A stretch of 64,000 nt of DNA. Origin: Flaccisagitta enflata (lineage: Eukaryota; Chaetognatha; Sagittoidea; Aphragmophora). The position numbers and the translations under genes were made by a program. Under the pieces are notes generated by a model. It searched no databases and was not told the origin of the DNA. It was given only the letters and a program-made list of their open reading frames with translations. The stretch lies in the NCBI GenBank assembly GCA_965153355.1, contig OZ231128.1:31310001-31374000 (forward strand), written 5' to 3'. Of the stretch, positions 48,201 to 57,200 are shown piece after piece; position 1 is the stretch's first letter; each line of letters opens with the position of its first letter.

Positions 48201-51200
48201 GTTCATCTGGAATTGGACCAAGAAGATAACGATTAGCCTATTTATAATAGTTATGTCTATGGGCCTCGACTCTTTATACTTCTAAGGAAAAAGGGCACAT
48301 AATTCTATACATATTCTATTCTCTCATGTCACCTGTCAAATACTCTGTTCATCGCAATTTCTCTTACCTCTCTCTCCTCCTAATCGTTATCATGCATCAC
48401 TCATCATTTTTTGTTAATATCCATTTTCATATACATTAAATCGGTTCGTTCGTCTGTTATCATGCCTTAACTTTGACCTATCTTCAGATTTACTAATACG
48501 AAAAATGGCAGAAAAAATGGACATAAACGTTGATGTTGCTGCCCCGGAAGCGGACATTGGACTACCTGTGTCTCAATCCGGCGCCGGCGCATCCTCCTCC
48601 TCATCCTCTTCTCACGCTACCTCCGTCACCTCTTCATCACCCCGTCCTCAACAATCCCACCCCGCATGCACATCCACACTCAACTCCTCCGCCATCCTTC
48701 ACTCTGACGCCGCCGACGATGAACTGGACTACGACGACACCGACGACACTTCTCATCATCCCCCCGGTGCGCAATGCGAAGCCACCTTCGTTTCCGCCTC
48801 CGCCTCCATCCTCGACGATCCTCTTCCCACGCTCCCCTTCGCCTGCCAGTGCGTTCCTGAAGACCTCCTCCAAGACGCCTCCCCCGACAACGACCCCAAC
48901 ACTCCATACCCAAGAGACATCCACAAACAAATTTTCCAAACATCCACACAGACTCCATACTGGATCAGCCCCGCCAAACACATTGTACACGAACACAAGA
49001 CCGTCCATCCTCCCCGTCCCGCTTACGTCTCCTTCTCCACATCCGTCCAAGCCCAGTTCAACCCCAAAGAAACCCTAGAATACATCCTTAGGCAACAAAA
49101 ACTCGCAGAAATAGAAGAAAAAATTAAAGCCCAGGAGAAAGAACAGAGCAACAGCGGCACTTTTGGAACACCTGGAGTCGCCTCTGCCGCCCTGCCTTCC
49201 TCCTCAACATCACCATCCATCAACCTTCCTCCTCCTCCTCCTCCTCCTCCAGCAGCGCCTCCTCTCTTTCCCGACGACGGTCTCCGCCTCCCAAATCCAT
49301 CACCATACCACCACTCCATCCTCATCCCCAAATCCATCAAACTAGACAGCAACGGAAACATCTCCCTCACCAGCACCATGCCCATGCTCCCTCCCGTGCC
49401 CCAAACAGAAGACCCGGCCATCATAGAAGCAGACATGAAGTCATTCCACGCAATACTCACACGCCAACGCACATTCCTCAAAGAAAAACACGAACAATGG
49501 TCCAAAACTGGCAAAATCGACCCCGCCCAACAAAAATGGCTCGCAGCCGGCCAAGCCCACGTCGACCTGTGGTTCTCCATATCTAAAGAAGTCTTCCGCG
49601 AGCGTTTTAAGATCGCCCTCGCCGCGGGAACACCCAACCCATCCCTTCCTCCTCTCGAAGAATCTCGCTCCTTTTACGGAGAATACCTCGCATCCATCAA
49701 CGCCGACCACTCCATCTACGAGATCTTCGATCCCATCATGCCGCCAACTGCATCCTCCTCCTCCGCCGTCCGCCCAACACCCTCCACCTCCATCCCAACA
49801 TCTTCCTCCGGCATCCACTCAACATCCTCCTCCTCCGCAGACAAAACCTCCAGCCAAGACAACTCCCATCCGTCAGCCTCCTCCTCCTCAGCAAACGCCA
49901 CCGGCAAAATCATCCTCCACTAAACCTCCTCCTCCTCCCCCCGCATGCACAACCCAACCACCTTCCACCCGCCAACCTCCTCCAGCCAAGTCGTCCCCCC
50001 GCGCTCCTCTTCTTCCTCTACCACCCAAAGAGACCCGTCATTCCTCCTTCAAATCCAACCCGCACGTTGAAAAACCTCGCCCCACGCCACTCATGACGCA
50101 ATCCTCGCAACAAAAAAGGCCCAGAAGCCCCATCCGCCCTCCACCTAACCCGCCAACCTCCTCATCATCATCATTCCGACCTCCTCCTCCTCCTCCTTCA
50201 ACCCGCCAACGCCCTCCTCCTCTCATGTCAACTCCCATCGCCAAAGACTCAATCACCTCTTCATCCCGCCACCGCTCGTCCTCCTCATCATCCAGACGCC
50301 AATCTCCTCCTCCGCCATCATCAAACACCCGCCGTCAATCTCCTCCTCCATCATCATCAACATCCCGGCGTCATTCACCACCACCATCATCATCTTCAAC
50401 CTCAAGACACTCAACTCATCAATCATCATCAGCATCACCCGTCCTCCCCCGCGCCTCATCCTCATCCTCCTCCCGTCCTCCTCCTTCTTCCTCCCCGCGC
50501 GAGCCGGCGGACCATTGTCCAAGACAAGGGTCCACCTCCGGTCCGACTGCGGAAAGGCAGGGGACAGATGAGGTCCTCAGGCGCCTTGCAAAGTTGGAGC
50601 TCGAAAACTTTGAACTAAAAAAGACCGTCACTAACCAACGAAAGGACATAAACAATTTAAAGCAACCACCACAACAACGTACCCCGTCATCATCCTCCCA
50701 TTCCTCCTCCCGCGACAACGACTTCTACTCCGACCGACAAGACTTCCGCAACGCCCCAACGGAAACGAAAACTTCTTCTCACAGACACATCATTTACAAA
50801 GAAGATCATCGCCCCGCGTCATGGGAAGAAGAGACGCGCCACGTCCCCCCCGCCGACGACGACGAGACGTGGAGTCTCGACCCCCCACCAAAAAGAGCAG
50901 CGCATCGTGGAGGCGCTAGCGGCTCAGGAAGGAAAAGTCGCCCGTGAATCAATTCGGCGCACATCACATCTGGGTGAGTTGTATCATGACAACTTACTCA
51001 CAAACTGACACTCGCACAGAAACTACAGGTTGGGGGCGGGGACTTAGACGATACCACTTGGTCTTTTTGCTCTTAATTCTGTTGTTTCAACACACCCCAC
51101 TCTCACATCAAAACCCACCCTCATGATGCATTCCCCATCATCCCGGATATCGCTAATTCCCTTCCATCCCAATTACCGAGGTGCGCGGGCGTAAGCCCAG

Positions 51201-53431
51201 TCCGGAGTCACCATCAACCTGGTCTGCGGTGAAAAGCCCCGTCCTCCTTCTCATCATCTTCGCTCCTCCCTGCGTCATCCTCCCATCTTCCCTCCCTCGA
51301 CATCCGCCCCGTGGAACTTTATACCAAGTCCTCGTGGAACGATGCCCGTCTCCCCTTCCTCTCCTCTTTCCTCGCGCCGTCCGCCCCGTGGAACTTTATA
51401 CAAGACCTCGTGGAACGATGAGCGCCATTCCCTCCTCCTCCGCATCCCCGCCTCGCCATCCAGACTCTTGCGTTCCCTTTCTGTATATAATCTATGCTTT
51501 TGTATTCATTCTGTCGCTTTCATTAACAAGCTTTTTTCTTTTCATATTGCCTATATGTTGCCTATGCCATCTTTCTCTGGTCTTCCTCCCCCCCTCCCCC
51601 CGGTCCATAGTTTGCTCGCTAAATATTTTTCCCCCTAGCACCCCCCCTTCGAGAAATCACGTGATCTGCTTATCAGCAGATGCAGGGGCTGTCAATAAAC
51701 AGCACGTATTCCATGTACATATCTTTCCAGGTCCGCCTCCGCCTCCTCCTCATCCGCCTCCTCTTCCTCCCTCTCGCCGCTTCCTCCTCATCCGCCCTCT
51801 TCCTCATCCGCCTCCTGCCCGGCCTTCATTCTCCTCCGCCTCCCCCGGCTCGATCCCCGGCCTCATCCTCATCCTTCTCCTCATCCTCCTCCTCATCCTC
51901 CGGCACGTTCCCCGGCCTCATCCTCCTCCTCCATCATCCTCCCTGGACTTGACCTTCATTCCAATTCATTATGGACTCATTTAATTGTGCCTTTTCCTCC
52001 ATTGCCTTACTGTATATAACTTGATATTAGATTGATTTCTCCTTTTTTCCCCTAGATAAGCGAGCAAACTCTTACTTTTCTATTAACTTTCCTATTCATG
52101 TGTGCGCATTATCTCCCCTTCCGTCATTCCCCATCTGGAAACCATCATTCCTCGGATCCTCAGGTATAGGGCATTTATCATACTTGATATGGACCGGCCC
52201 CCCTTTAACTCAATGCCCACTGTAATTAGCGCCCCCTCCTCTTCTCCTTTCTCTTTACTTTTCCCATTCAGAACTTTGAGATCGCTACAATACTGGATTC
52301 GCTTTCTTTGCCCCAGATTGGATACTCAAGAAGGATCTCCTTACAAACATTGGAAAAACACTCTCTTTTAAGACTCACAGATGCTTGGAGAAACTGACAC
52401 TCGTGGCAGACGCTGACAGGACCCTAAATCACTTCTCTTCACTTTTCCTCCTCCCGCGTCTTCCTCTGTCCTCTCCACTTCTTCCTCCTCTGTCTTGCCC
52501 CTTCTTGATCCTCTCTTCCGCTTGTTCTAAATCCTCCCCTCCCCTTATCCCCGTTCTCTCTTTTCTCTTATTCTTTTCCTTCACTTGTTCTCTCTCTTCC
52601 TCAACTTCTACTCTCATTTTCCTGTCTTAATCTTTTGTCATTTTTCGCCTCACGTGCAGATTCTACGCACTCGCGGGACTTCGTCCTGACGATGGATCGC
52701 GATTCTCGCTCTCCTTTTTCGCTTTATACTGATACTACCACCACCACCCCGTCGACCAAAACCACAACTTCGCAGACAATGGACTCAGCTGCCGCCAACA
52801 TCCACGACGATGGCAAAACGTTCATGCTGACTTCTTCGGGACATCTCATTCCGTACATTCCTTGCCCCGCAAACGAGCTGGAACCTTTATTTAGTGACAA
52901 CGCCGCCACATCTCAGCCTCTGCAGCATCACCGGCGATCAACGAATGAAAAGCGACATCATATGCCTCAACAACGGCTACAGCATCATTTAATCGGCGGT
53001 GAAGTTATCGTTGGCGGCGATGCGTCAAACGACAACTTCCTAGACGATGCCATCAGAGATAAAGCTTCTGGAACGCAAGAGGTAAACAGGGACGCAGTGT
53101 CGTGGTAAATACTGCTCAAGTGAATCACTCAGTTGTAAATCTCTGTAGAAAGGGATGGAAAGAAAAAGAAATCATGGACGGGATAGGGCATTTCCTTACC
53201 CAAGGGCCAAAGTGAACAAGAAACAGTAATAAGCAAATAAGCCTTGATTCATAACTGATTGAGGTTTTCTTTCTTTTCTCTAATATATTTAAGTATGAGG
53301 TGGAGTGCGTGGATAAAGACGTTCTTGTTCAAGTGGGTAACTCGACTTTCATCTCGGACTCTGGGGGTTATCTAGTCATCGACGCTGGAATTGCCGCATC
53401 GAACGACAACCACCTTGAAACGACAGAGTGA
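34553..53431 (+). CDS. DMTF1: DMTF1-like Myb transcription factor, copy B (5' exon not found)
   Basis: Exons are 34553-35143, 37606-37794, 38030-38284, 38719-39160, 52660-53081 and 53294-53431 (TGA), all in phase, giving 678 residues. The start codon and N-terminus lie in an upstream exon I could not identify. The Myb region matches vertebrate DMTF1 strongly: GLNWKQGTWSPQEI, MTKDERKDFYR, RPLFSVYRRVIRMYD, repeat 1 (GSDWAKIGAAMGRSAASVKD), repeat 2 (GKWEPEEEERLV, TRSEKQCRAKWLNYLNWKQ) and repeat 3 (EWSRSDEMELI, RSPQWLRNKWCALKR). This is a sequence-specific nuclear factor. The intron 39,161-52,659 is 13.5 kb against 496 bp in copy A, because a whole BEL/Pao element inserted in sense orientation; LTR signals could end transcripts early. 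Confidence 0.88.
35333..37550. mobile_element. Foldback arms enclosing smaller elements in DMTF1 intron
   Basis: 35,333-35,475 (GCACATTCC, CGACTAAAACTGGAGGATTA) and about 37,428-37,550 are inverted copies, arms about 130 bp. Between them lie another foldback, 35,491-35,785 (CCATGAAGACGTCATT with ATGATGTCTTCATGG), and the satellite-bearing element 35,808-37,408. Confidence 0.7.
35808..37408. mobile_element. Second satellite-bearing element with short inverted ends
   Basis: It starts GTCCGCGACGGAATATC and ends TTCCGTCGCGGAC, exact complements over 13 bp. The left end forms a hairpin with CGCGGAC, then CTATAATTC and a (GTC/GTT)n tract. The core is a dimeric array with a period near 300 bp (GCATGC at 36,147, 36,458, 36,760 and 37,061), alternating two ~150-bp unit types. 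It is homologous to 5138-6981. Confidence 0.75.
39360..40088 (+). repeat. 5' LTR
   Basis: TGTCAATAAACAGC to CGCTGACA, with TG...CA ends. It contains AATAAA at 39,364, a CCTCATCCGCCTC-rich stretch and a TATATAA box at 39,683-39,689. By eye it is identical to the 3' LTR. Confidence 0.95.
40089..41027. other. Retrotransposon leader with internal tandem duplication
   Basis: 940 bp between LTR and gag. A ~200-bp block at about 40,335-40,530 is repeated at about 40,535-40,735 (both contain GTACAGACACC and GAAACCCCCGGGAAACAC). A shorter block with AGTGGGAATACCCGCTAA occurs near 40,850 and 40,967. Confidence 0.8.
41028..44168 (+). CDS. gag: Gag polyprotein of BEL/Pao element
   Basis: 1046 residues, long for a BEL Gag. 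The N-terminal part is charged and coiled-coil-prone. The middle holds Gln/His runs from CAA repeats (about 325-405). A second coiled coil (about 425-530) precedes a capsid-like region (FQKYDPKRKGQYNTLMNAF to about residue 850). The C-terminus carries BEL-type zinc knuckles: CSYCQGLHHTTLC, CFHCAETTHNAKDC (CX2CX4HX4C) and CSICGKKGHISLFH. Gag packages element RNA into virus-like particles. The frame ends at TGA 44,166-44,168, directly followed by CTAG, and the protease continues in the same frame, so readthrough is possible. Confidence 0.93.
44169..44786 (+). pseudogene. BEL/Pao protease region, frameshifted
   Basis: In the Gag frame after the TGA: ENFIAPDDDVIRPIVLVRIR, then AMLDTCADKDVIS, the aspartic protease active-site region, then a stop at 44,355. 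Homology moves to the +1 frame (44,350-44,694: TVQTVDTKMTQKRRL, SENDIPPHKCNLSAF, AHADTWTQGPFIRGP) and returns to the Gag frame near 44,660 (MWTEWGYTIFGVGG). At least two indels disrupt it. The active-site triad reads DTC rather than DTG/DSG. Confidence 0.75.
44787..45116 (+). pseudogene. Disrupted 5' part of the reverse transcriptase region
   Basis: Short fragments in changing frames (TEAEMGGSNANRKA, EGIRFTKLSK) link the protease to RT. No continuous frame exists over about 330 bp. Confidence 0.5.
45117..47969 (+). CDS. pol: Pol: reverse transcriptase, RNase H, integrase (BEL/Pao)
   Basis: 950 codons open, in the Gag frame. RT: LNDFLLGGPNL, FFHNILVDEKDREVFRYLWF and catalytic YVDDAAGG (about residue 135). 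Two compensating frameshifts affect about 45,150-45,290. RNase H: HIFVDAAPGGFGAVGYR and TIMWSDSEVVLKQIF. Integrase: HHCC finger (HDYERHAGAKH, CISCQKAF) and DDE residues in GLDLFGPVG, FVSDRGSNM and HYGGVWERVVGLFK. It ends at an in-frame TAG (47,967-47,969); the conserved C-terminal segment resumes right after it. ATG 45,117 is only the first Met of the open frame, not an expected start. Confidence 0.93.
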   Translation: MPMHAVDKYTKSVCVTTQERRHNGICLNDFLLGGPNLINPSPTFSSNSVKTPSPFMTDICGFFHNILVDEKDREVFRYLWFSDSEMSQIWRYQFFSHIFGAGSSSIVTSFVLRYHADQIKDMFPENVWKTIRSKIYVDDAAGGGRTVASALELKQNLKEAMRLGGFQLGKWQSNAPELVDDEEGDAIKAISDATEENVTKVLGVSWDSKNDNFVFQFDKEKINQAVNTPRQLVSVQASIYDPLGFLSPFCLLGRKLLQQATSGSPGWDSKLKPVVKEEFATWAKSIILLVNRKIPRCFTRADLGEPIIIECHIFVDAAPGGFGAVGYRREVYSNGEIFITIITSRSHVVPLNPAKASHHNSIPRLKLVAAEKGIQLHTFINNAVEVPIQRTIMWSDSEVVLKQIFDEAKVYGPFINNRLSKIHAVTSPEDWRYVEGPRNPADHCSRGIRPEEEEKWLTFHRGPDFLYKGEEEWPITTIPRHKKPATMIFATHVIPTPAEEPLEGCGFAKLVVDIDGWYRKVMRVASLKKIIAFWRKYRRQNHQATNQWTATSTGNLRITIAKNKQRQSLDLSISISEFRSAENSIFSATQKIAFAKEWKNLHLQEIYHPNTAKEMTMKNSPLITHNPFLDEFGIIRVGSRLVNSNIKDEAKFPIILPRKDENIRAYIRFIHDYERHAGAKHILNSSRQRVWIIHGLQEVTSVIRKCISCQKAFKKPMTQKMATLPSFRVTPLPPYEWTGLDLFGPVGVKINKRASWKVWVVVFTCMSTRSVHAEIVMKQDASSLILAICRFVARNPNARHFVSDRGSNMTSADKILKQQLVDYNESATTQLKKKGIQWDFIPAATPHYGGVWERVVGLFKKHIKALAIGESIHYDVFQTAIVEIESAINRRPLTAVPAESNSCEAITPLSILNPTARSHSDVVVIPNSSSTEVDRLKSAWTNAQSLVNRF
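47970..48236 (+). pseudogene. C-terminal segment of integrase beyond the in-frame TAG
   Basis: Same frame as pol: NAWKRDYLSLLHGREKW, DDLVLLVDEKVSRGHWKLGR, matching the conserved BEL integrase tail (xxWxxEYLxxLxxRxKW...DxVLLxDxxxPRGxWxLGRV). One TAG separates it from the main frame. Confidence 0.85.
48505..49923 (+). CDS. Extra retrotransposon ORF, first half: Ser/Pro-rich protein
   Basis: 472 residues starting MAEKMDINVDVAAPEADIG. It is Ser/Pro-rich with proline runs (PPPPPPPP near residue 247), a short coiled coil (LRQQKLAEIEEKIKAQEKEQ) and a charged region (DMKSFHAILTRQRTFLKEKH, VDLWFSISKEVFRERF). No signal peptide, membrane segment or env-like feature is visible, although it sits where env would be. 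Function unknown. Its end overlaps the next frame, which is open upstream of 49,830, suggesting one protein split by a +1 shift. Confidence 0.6.
   Translation: MAEKMDINVDVAAPEADIGLPVSQSGAGASSSSSSSHATSVTSSSPRPQQSHPACTSTLNSSAILHSDAADDELDYDDTDDTSHHPPGAQCEATFVSASASILDDPLPTLPFACQCVPEDLLQDASPDNDPNTPYPRDIHKQIFQTSTQTPYWISPAKHIVHEHKTVHPPRPAYVSFSTSVQAQFNPKETLEYILRQQKLAEIEEKIKAQEKEQSNSGTFGTPGVASAALPSSSTSPSINLPPPPPPPPAAPPLFPDDGLRLPNPSPYHHSILIPKSIKLDSNGNISLTSTMPMLPPVPQTEDPAIIEADMKSFHAILTRQRTFLKEKHEQWSKTGKIDPAQQKWLAAGQAHVDLWFSISKEVFRERFKIALAAGTPNPSLPPLEESRSFYGEYLASINADHSIYEIFDPIMPPTASSSSAVRPTPSTSIPTSSSGIHSTSSSSADKTSSQDNSHPSASSSSANATGKIILH
50093..50947 (+). CDS. Extra retrotransposon ORF, second half: Ser/Pro/Arg-rich with coiled coil
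   Basis: 284 residues from the first ATG, but the frame is open back past 49,830. Many SSS/PPP and RRQSPPP motifs, then a predicted coiled coil (DEVLRRLAKLELENFELKKT) and an acidic/aromatic tail (WEEETRHVPPADDDETWSLD). Function unknown. The composition may suit RNA or particle binding, but this is a guess. Confidence 0.55.
   Translation: MTQSSQQKRPRSPIRPPPNPPTSSSSSFRPPPPPPSTRQRPPPLMSTPIAKDSITSSSRHRSSSSSSRRQSPPPPSSNTRRQSPPPSSSTSRRHSPPPSSSSTSRHSTHQSSSASPVLPRASSSSSSRPPPSSSPREPADHCPRQGSTSGPTAERQGTDEVLRRLAKLELENFELKKTVTNQRKDINNLKQPPQQRTPSSSSHSSSRDNDFYSDRQDFRNAPTETKTSSHRHIIYKEDHRPASWEEETRHVPPADDDETWSLDPPPKRAAHRGGASGSGRKSRP
50948..51689. other. Retrotransposon 3' untranslated region
   Basis: 740 bp, mostly pyrimidine-rich. 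A ~40-bp direct repeat containing CCGTGGAACTTTATAC and CTCGTGGAACGATG occurs near 51,308 and 51,382. A purine-biased GATGCAGGGG just before the 3' LTR may be the polypurine tract. Confidence 0.6.
51690..52418 (+). repeat. 3' LTR
   Basis: 729 bp, no difference from the 5' LTR noticed by eye, TATATAA at 52,013-52,019. Followed by target duplication GGACC and then by intron sequence homologous to copy A near 1440. Confidence 0.95.
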
Positions 53432-53704
53432 TTGACAAAAGCCTCAAGGGTAGCTCTTAAAATGCCTTTTGATCGCGACTTCAATTTCCAATCTTGATGC
53501 GGTTTTCATCGTTCCAAGCTTCAATTAAATTCCGAAACTTTTATTACCTTTGCGTTATGAGTTCTTGCCAAATTTTATTTTAGTCAATTTTCCACTTCGT
53601 TTCTTACCGCGTTTCCTTTTAGTTTCGATTTAAAATCTCGTTTGGCGAAGGGCAATTCGTTGTTTCAAAAACTATAATCATAGCCCTGAAGAAAACGAAA
53701 GACC

Positions 53705-54190
53705 ATGAGGCTAAGAGACAAGCCATCAGCCTACTCCGATATGTCTCCGTCATTGAAACCTACAGTCATTACGTTGGCGCCGTTAAGTAAGAGAGGGAGC
53801 TCTTCCTCCTCATCCTCCTCCTCGCCTTTGATCTCATTATCACGATCTTTCATGCTGTGCGTAGTGTCTCAGTTGTTGTTCCTCTCCGCTCATTCTGGGT
53901 CATCGTTTATGGGCGCCGATGGCAGCGGCGATCTTTCCGTTTTGTCCCGCGGCGTGCCGCTCATGAAACGCGCGCTTTACGATCCCAATGTCCAAACTTT
54001 TGCGTGTCTCGACGGTTCCCGCGTCATTCCCGTTCGTCAAGTCAACGACGACTACTGTGACTGTAAAGACGGTTCTGATGAACCAGGCACATCCGCCTGT
54101 CCGCAGGTTAGAAGAAGATATCCTTGTCATGGTTTGTTTTTGGAAATGTTCTGCATTCACATATTTCTCTCTTCCGTAGATTTTCGTGTG

Positions 54191-54268
<78 letters not shown>

Positions 54269-57200
54269 CTCTCCGGCCTTTCTTTCTTTCTTTCTTTCTC
54301 TTTCTCTCTTTCTCTTTCTTTCTTCCTTTCTTTCTTTCTTTCTTTCTTTGTCTAGGACCTTTATAGCTGCCACCCCGTCTTCCTATCTTTTTTCCGCCGT
54401 TTGGCGCCTGCCAAGCGACTCTGTAAGAGGGTGTGTCCCTTATTAGTTAGGTATATATGCAGGCCTGTATATAGTTGCATATTCCCCCCCCCCCCATCAA
54501 AGGATTTGGAAATTGGGAAGGAAATGAAAGGGTAGAAAAATCAAACAAAGAAAAATATAGAAGATATTACACTTTTGGCAGCACTAAAAAGTTATATTTA
54601 GTCACCACAACACTATTTTAAACTATTTAAACCAAAATATTGCTATATAAGGGGTAAATGGGGAAGAAAATCTAATGTAGTTCGACCCCGCGGGGAAAAA
54701 AATCAAAGGACCGGGGGGGGGGGGGAAGAAATCAAAGGTCGTACAACTATATACACCCCTGTATATATGTCTGTTGGTAACGCGAAATTTCGGATGACGC
54801 GAAATCGTCTGAAATACATAGTGATTTCCAAGCATCACTGTCCCATCCCAATCAAGATGCCCCTGCCCTGCCACATACTGGTCTTACCTACCCGCATTAC
54901 TACCCCTGCCCACCCGTGCGCGACCACTTATTGGCTTGCTTACAGCAAGCTCTACATGCATATTCATTGCATCTGTGTTAAACCAACTTTCTTTTGCGTC
55001 TTTCTTTAGGGTTCTTTTTACTGCCCCAATCTGCAATACAAGCCTTTAGTCATTCCTTCGTCTCGCGTAAACGACGGTATTTGCGATTGTTGCGACGGCA
55101 GCGACGAGTGGCGCGGAGTAGTCCTTTGCTCAAATATCTGCACCGAACTCGGAAAGGTCAGTATTTGCTATTGCAGTACCAAAACACAATACATTTCCGA
55201 CTCTCTTTAGATGCGTCCGTCTCTATAAGAGGGTCTGTCCGTCCGTCCGTCCGTCCGTCCGTCCGTCCGTCCGTTACGCCTGTGCTAAAACCGCGTTTCT
55301 CGGCTGTTGTTGGCCACGGTGATATCCTACACTGAAACAAATGATCAACCAACATGTTTTGAGTCTTTTCACCCGTCTGTTCGTCCATCTGTCTCGTCAT
55401 ACATATGTCACATGATCAATATGCGTTGAGACACAGCCCGGACGCATCGTTGCCCGGTCGGGCTTGTTGTTTCACTCTTTCATTTCCTCTCTTAATTGTC
55501 GTGGCACTGTAGTGCTAGTAATAGGGATTTTCTTTTCGCTCAGGTCCTTCGAGAAGAGGCCGCTAAAGAGATGGAAATGAAGCGGGCTGGATGGACGAAA
55601 CGACTCGAATATTCCACCAACGGCAGGAAAGAAAATGATGACAGAAAACTCAAACTGGAAGAGCTGAAGCAAAAGAAAGAGTCTCTACAGAAAGACAGAG
55701 ATGCCGCCGCCGAGGCCAAGAATGAAATCGAGGCCAGGGAGACGGAAGCGAAAGAGAAACACGAGGCTGCCTGGGAAATAATGAAGGTAACGAGTTTGCA
55801 ATAAAATCAAAGCAATGAAAAAAATATCTACCACAATGATAAAATAGAACATCTTAACACAAAGATAAAATACAACACAAAGATAAAGTACAACACAAAG
55901 ATAAAGTACAACACAATAAAATACAACACAAAGATTAAATACTACACAAAGATTAAATACTACACAAAGATTAAATATGACACAATGATTAAATACAATA
56001 CAATGATAAAATACAACACAAAGATAAAATACAACACAAAGATAAAATACAACACAAAGATAAAATACAACACAAAGATAAAATACAACACAAAGATAAA
56101 ATACAACACAAAGATAAAATACAACACAAAGATAAAATACAACACAAAGACAAAATACAACACAAAGACAAAATACAACACAAAGATAGAATACACAGGG
56201 GTACGAAAGCTAAAGAGTTTTTAACCTTTTTTAACTTTTTTTAACTTTTTACAACTTTTAAAGTAAAGTTAAAAAAAGTTAAAATACAACAAAAGATAAA
56301 ATAAACACAAAGATAAAATAAAAAAAGATAAAATACAAAAAAGTTAAAATACAAAAAAGTTAAAATACAAAAAAGTTAAAAAAAAAAAGTAAAATAGTCC
56401 CATTTTTATTCAACCTTTTTTTACATTTTTTAATATTTTAACTTTTTTTAACTTTTTAACATTTTTTAACTTTTAACTTTTTTTTTTTTTAAATTTTTTT
56501 TTTTTAACCTTTTTTAATTTTTTAACCTTTTTTAACTTTTTTTAACTTTTTACAACTTATAAAAAATGGTTAAAAAGTTAAAAAAAGTTAAAAAATTTTT
56601 AGCTTTCGTACCCCTGAATACAACACAAAGATAGAATACAACACAAAGATAGAATACAACACAAAGATAGCGTGTTAACGTCTCTTTGCTGAATTAATGT
56701 TCATTTATTGTTCATATAACGGATCCAAAAGTAATGGGAATCCGCCTATAACAAATCTTAAGAGTTTAATCTTTATAGTTAATTTCTTTTAGTTTCTCTG
56801 TTGGCAATAATGAAAATCCGCGCAAGAAGGATAAAATTTGTTAGTCCCTTGACATCGTTATTGCGGGGTTCAACTGTATGTGGCAACAAGAATCAACTTT
56901 TTTGCTTGTCTTCAGTCCGCTCGGCGCGAGGAATTACGTCGATTGGCGGCGGAAAACGCGTTCAAGGAGTTGGACACGAGCGAAGACGGTCTCCTCACTG
57001 TCGCCGAACTTCACGGGCGTCACGATTTGGACTCTGACGGCGACGGGGAGTTGAGCGCCGCTGAAGCCGCGACGCTGATCGGCGAAGGCAACGACGCCGG
57101 CGTCGACACGACGGTCTTCATCGACCAAGTTTGGCCCAAGATCGAAGCGAAATATCGAGCGCCCGCCGCCATCTCGATCGACGACAAACCCGCCGAGACG

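Larger units (their letters stand above)
39360..52418 (+). mobile_element. BEL/Pao LTR retrotransposon, 13.06 kb
   Basis: Two 729-bp LTRs flank gag, protease, RT-RNase H-integrase and an extra ORF region. The target duplication is GGACC (39,355-39,359 and 52,419-52,423); five bases fit BEL/Pao. Domain order and zinc-knuckle spacing fit BEL rather than Gypsy or Copia. It sits in sense orientation in a DMTF1 intron of copy B, and copy A shows the uninserted intron. No convincing tRNA primer-binding site was seen after the 5' LTR. Confidence 0.95.

Noticed and set aside
48505-50947. Envelope gene of the BEL/Pao element
   Set aside because: No signal peptide, membrane segment or cysteine pattern; the composition is Ser/Pro-rich.
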